Source: Bizionia sp. M204
GTDB lineage: Bacteria; Bacteroidota; Bacteroidia; Flavobacteriales; Flavobacteriaceae
Assembly: GCF_023205095.1 (NCBI RefSeq)
Contig: NZ_CP046242.1
Coordinates: forward strand, 2,655,001-2,719,000
Reading direction: 5' to 3'
Length of the DNA: 64,000 bases
A model generated the notes under the pieces. That model was not told the DNA's origin. It searched no databases and saw nothing but the letters and a program-made list of their open reading frames with translations. Shown here one piece after another: positions 63,660 through 64,000 of the stretch. The translations under genes were made by a program, and so were the position numbers. Position 1 is the stretch's first letter. Each line of letters opens with the position of its first letter.

Positions 63660-63925
63660 GAGTTTTAGGTTTTGGCTGGAATTCTTGTTACCGTTATCGA
63701 TACTTCCATTTTGAACTATTGCTCAAATGACCACTCCTGTTTGCTGACAGGCAGGCGAGTTGATGGAAAGTTTTAAATAGTTTTTAGGAGATTCCTCGGT
63801 ATACCCGGAATGACAGTTTGCTTATTAATTTAAAATAGAAAATATGTAGTACTGTATTAGTATTAAGAAATCAAAAATCATAAAACGTTACTCCCTAAAA
63901 TGAGATTCCCGCTTTCGCAAGAATT
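63660..63925. other. Gene-free stretch with dispersed-repeat-like segments
   Basis: No gene is seen. The stretch contains GGAGATTCCTCGGTATACCC followed by GGAATGACAG (about 63786-63816), GCTGACAGGCAGGCGAG (about 63744-63760) and GAGATTCCCGCTTTCGC (about 63902-63918). Such phrases are, as I remember, commonly dispersed between genes in Bacteroidetes. Their higher GC stands out. Confidence 0.4.
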
Positions 63926-64000
63926 TTAAAAATCCAACTCATCCGGAATTTCTTCCGCTGGAACGGTTTCTTCACCTGCTTCCACATAATCATCACAATC
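63926..64000 (-). CDS. C-terminal 24 residues of an unidentified protein (gene runs off the window)
   Basis: An open minus-strand frame runs from the window edge to TAA at 63928-63926, giving an acidic tail (DCDDYVEAGEETVPAEEIPD then ELDF). Codon use and the clean stop suggest a real gene end, but nothing more can be said. Confidence 0.5.
   Translation of the reverse strand, partial: DCDDYVEAGEETVPAEEIPDELDF

Overview
The window is an ordinary-to-accessory chromosomal stretch of a low-GC member of the Bacteroidetes, almost certainly the family Flavobacteriaceae. The evidence is: C-terminal type IX secretion (T9SS) sorting domains on three secreted metalloproteases, GLPGLI-family and SusC/TonB-type outer-membrane proteins, a HemC-HemD fusion, the TAnnTTTG promoter element in front of many genes, and the general lack of Shine-Dalgarno sites. 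These are inferences from sequence reading only; no database search was run.

Layout. 1-751: 5' part of an unrecognised conserved gene on the minus strand. 1015-3421: a small accessory island with a truncated aminoglycoside-phosphotransferase-like gene, a 'mobile mystery' pair A/B (HTH protein + Fic protein) preceded by four operator palindromes at exact 32-bp spacing, and a frameshifted Imm11-like gene. 3600-5566: hydrolase / ECF sigma / membrane protein operon. 5615-9838 (mostly minus): CBS protein, tRNA-Asn, RseP and an M1 aminopeptidase with a T9SS signal. 9952-20984: Sco protein, then a metal-acquisition block: feoA-feoB plus a tiny Cys-rich Feo protein, a DtxR/MntR-type regulator, a TonB receptor with a DtxR-like operator in front, and a manganese-type ABC importer (binding protein, ATPase, two permeases carrying C-terminal winged helices). 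21071-23013: type II restriction-modification pair. 23051-27871: DnaJ/TerB protein, bacilliredoxin, PlsC, acyl-ACP desaturase, HD hydrolase, enoyl-CoA hydratase. 27932-40927: a histidine kinase and the haem cluster (hemJ, hemH, hemA, hemCD, hemE, hemF, hemB, with a MATE pump, an AraC regulator, a GNAT and a DUF4421 protein interspersed). 40981-45749: kinase, CNNM/CBS protein, Ogt, serine hydrolase, exonuclease. 45946-54488: two paralogous T9SS metalloproteases and a double-ATPase peptide ABC transporter. 54890-58053: a lipoprotein/barrel pair and the scoA-scoB CoA transferase, split by a dead four-helix-bundle cassette. 58162-63650: an outer-membrane receptor with a tandemly duplicated module made of a structured leader, a tiny exported two-cysteine protein and a GLPGLI protein. 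63926-64000: 3' end of another gene.

How the parts work together. The feo, mnt and TonB-receptor genes with the divergent DtxR-family regulator form a coherent Fe/Mn uptake regulon. The hem genes make protohaem by the oxygen-dependent route (HemF, HemJ), and an FNR/CRP-like box sits in the hemA/AraC divergent region, with two similar boxes elsewhere. The most unusual content is (i) the duplicated leader/two-cysteine protein/GLPGLI module at 60871-63650, (ii) the 32-bp periodic operator array of the Fic-pair at 1581-1694, and (iii) several small scars of gene decay and duplication (3168, 48132-48241, 56971-57324).
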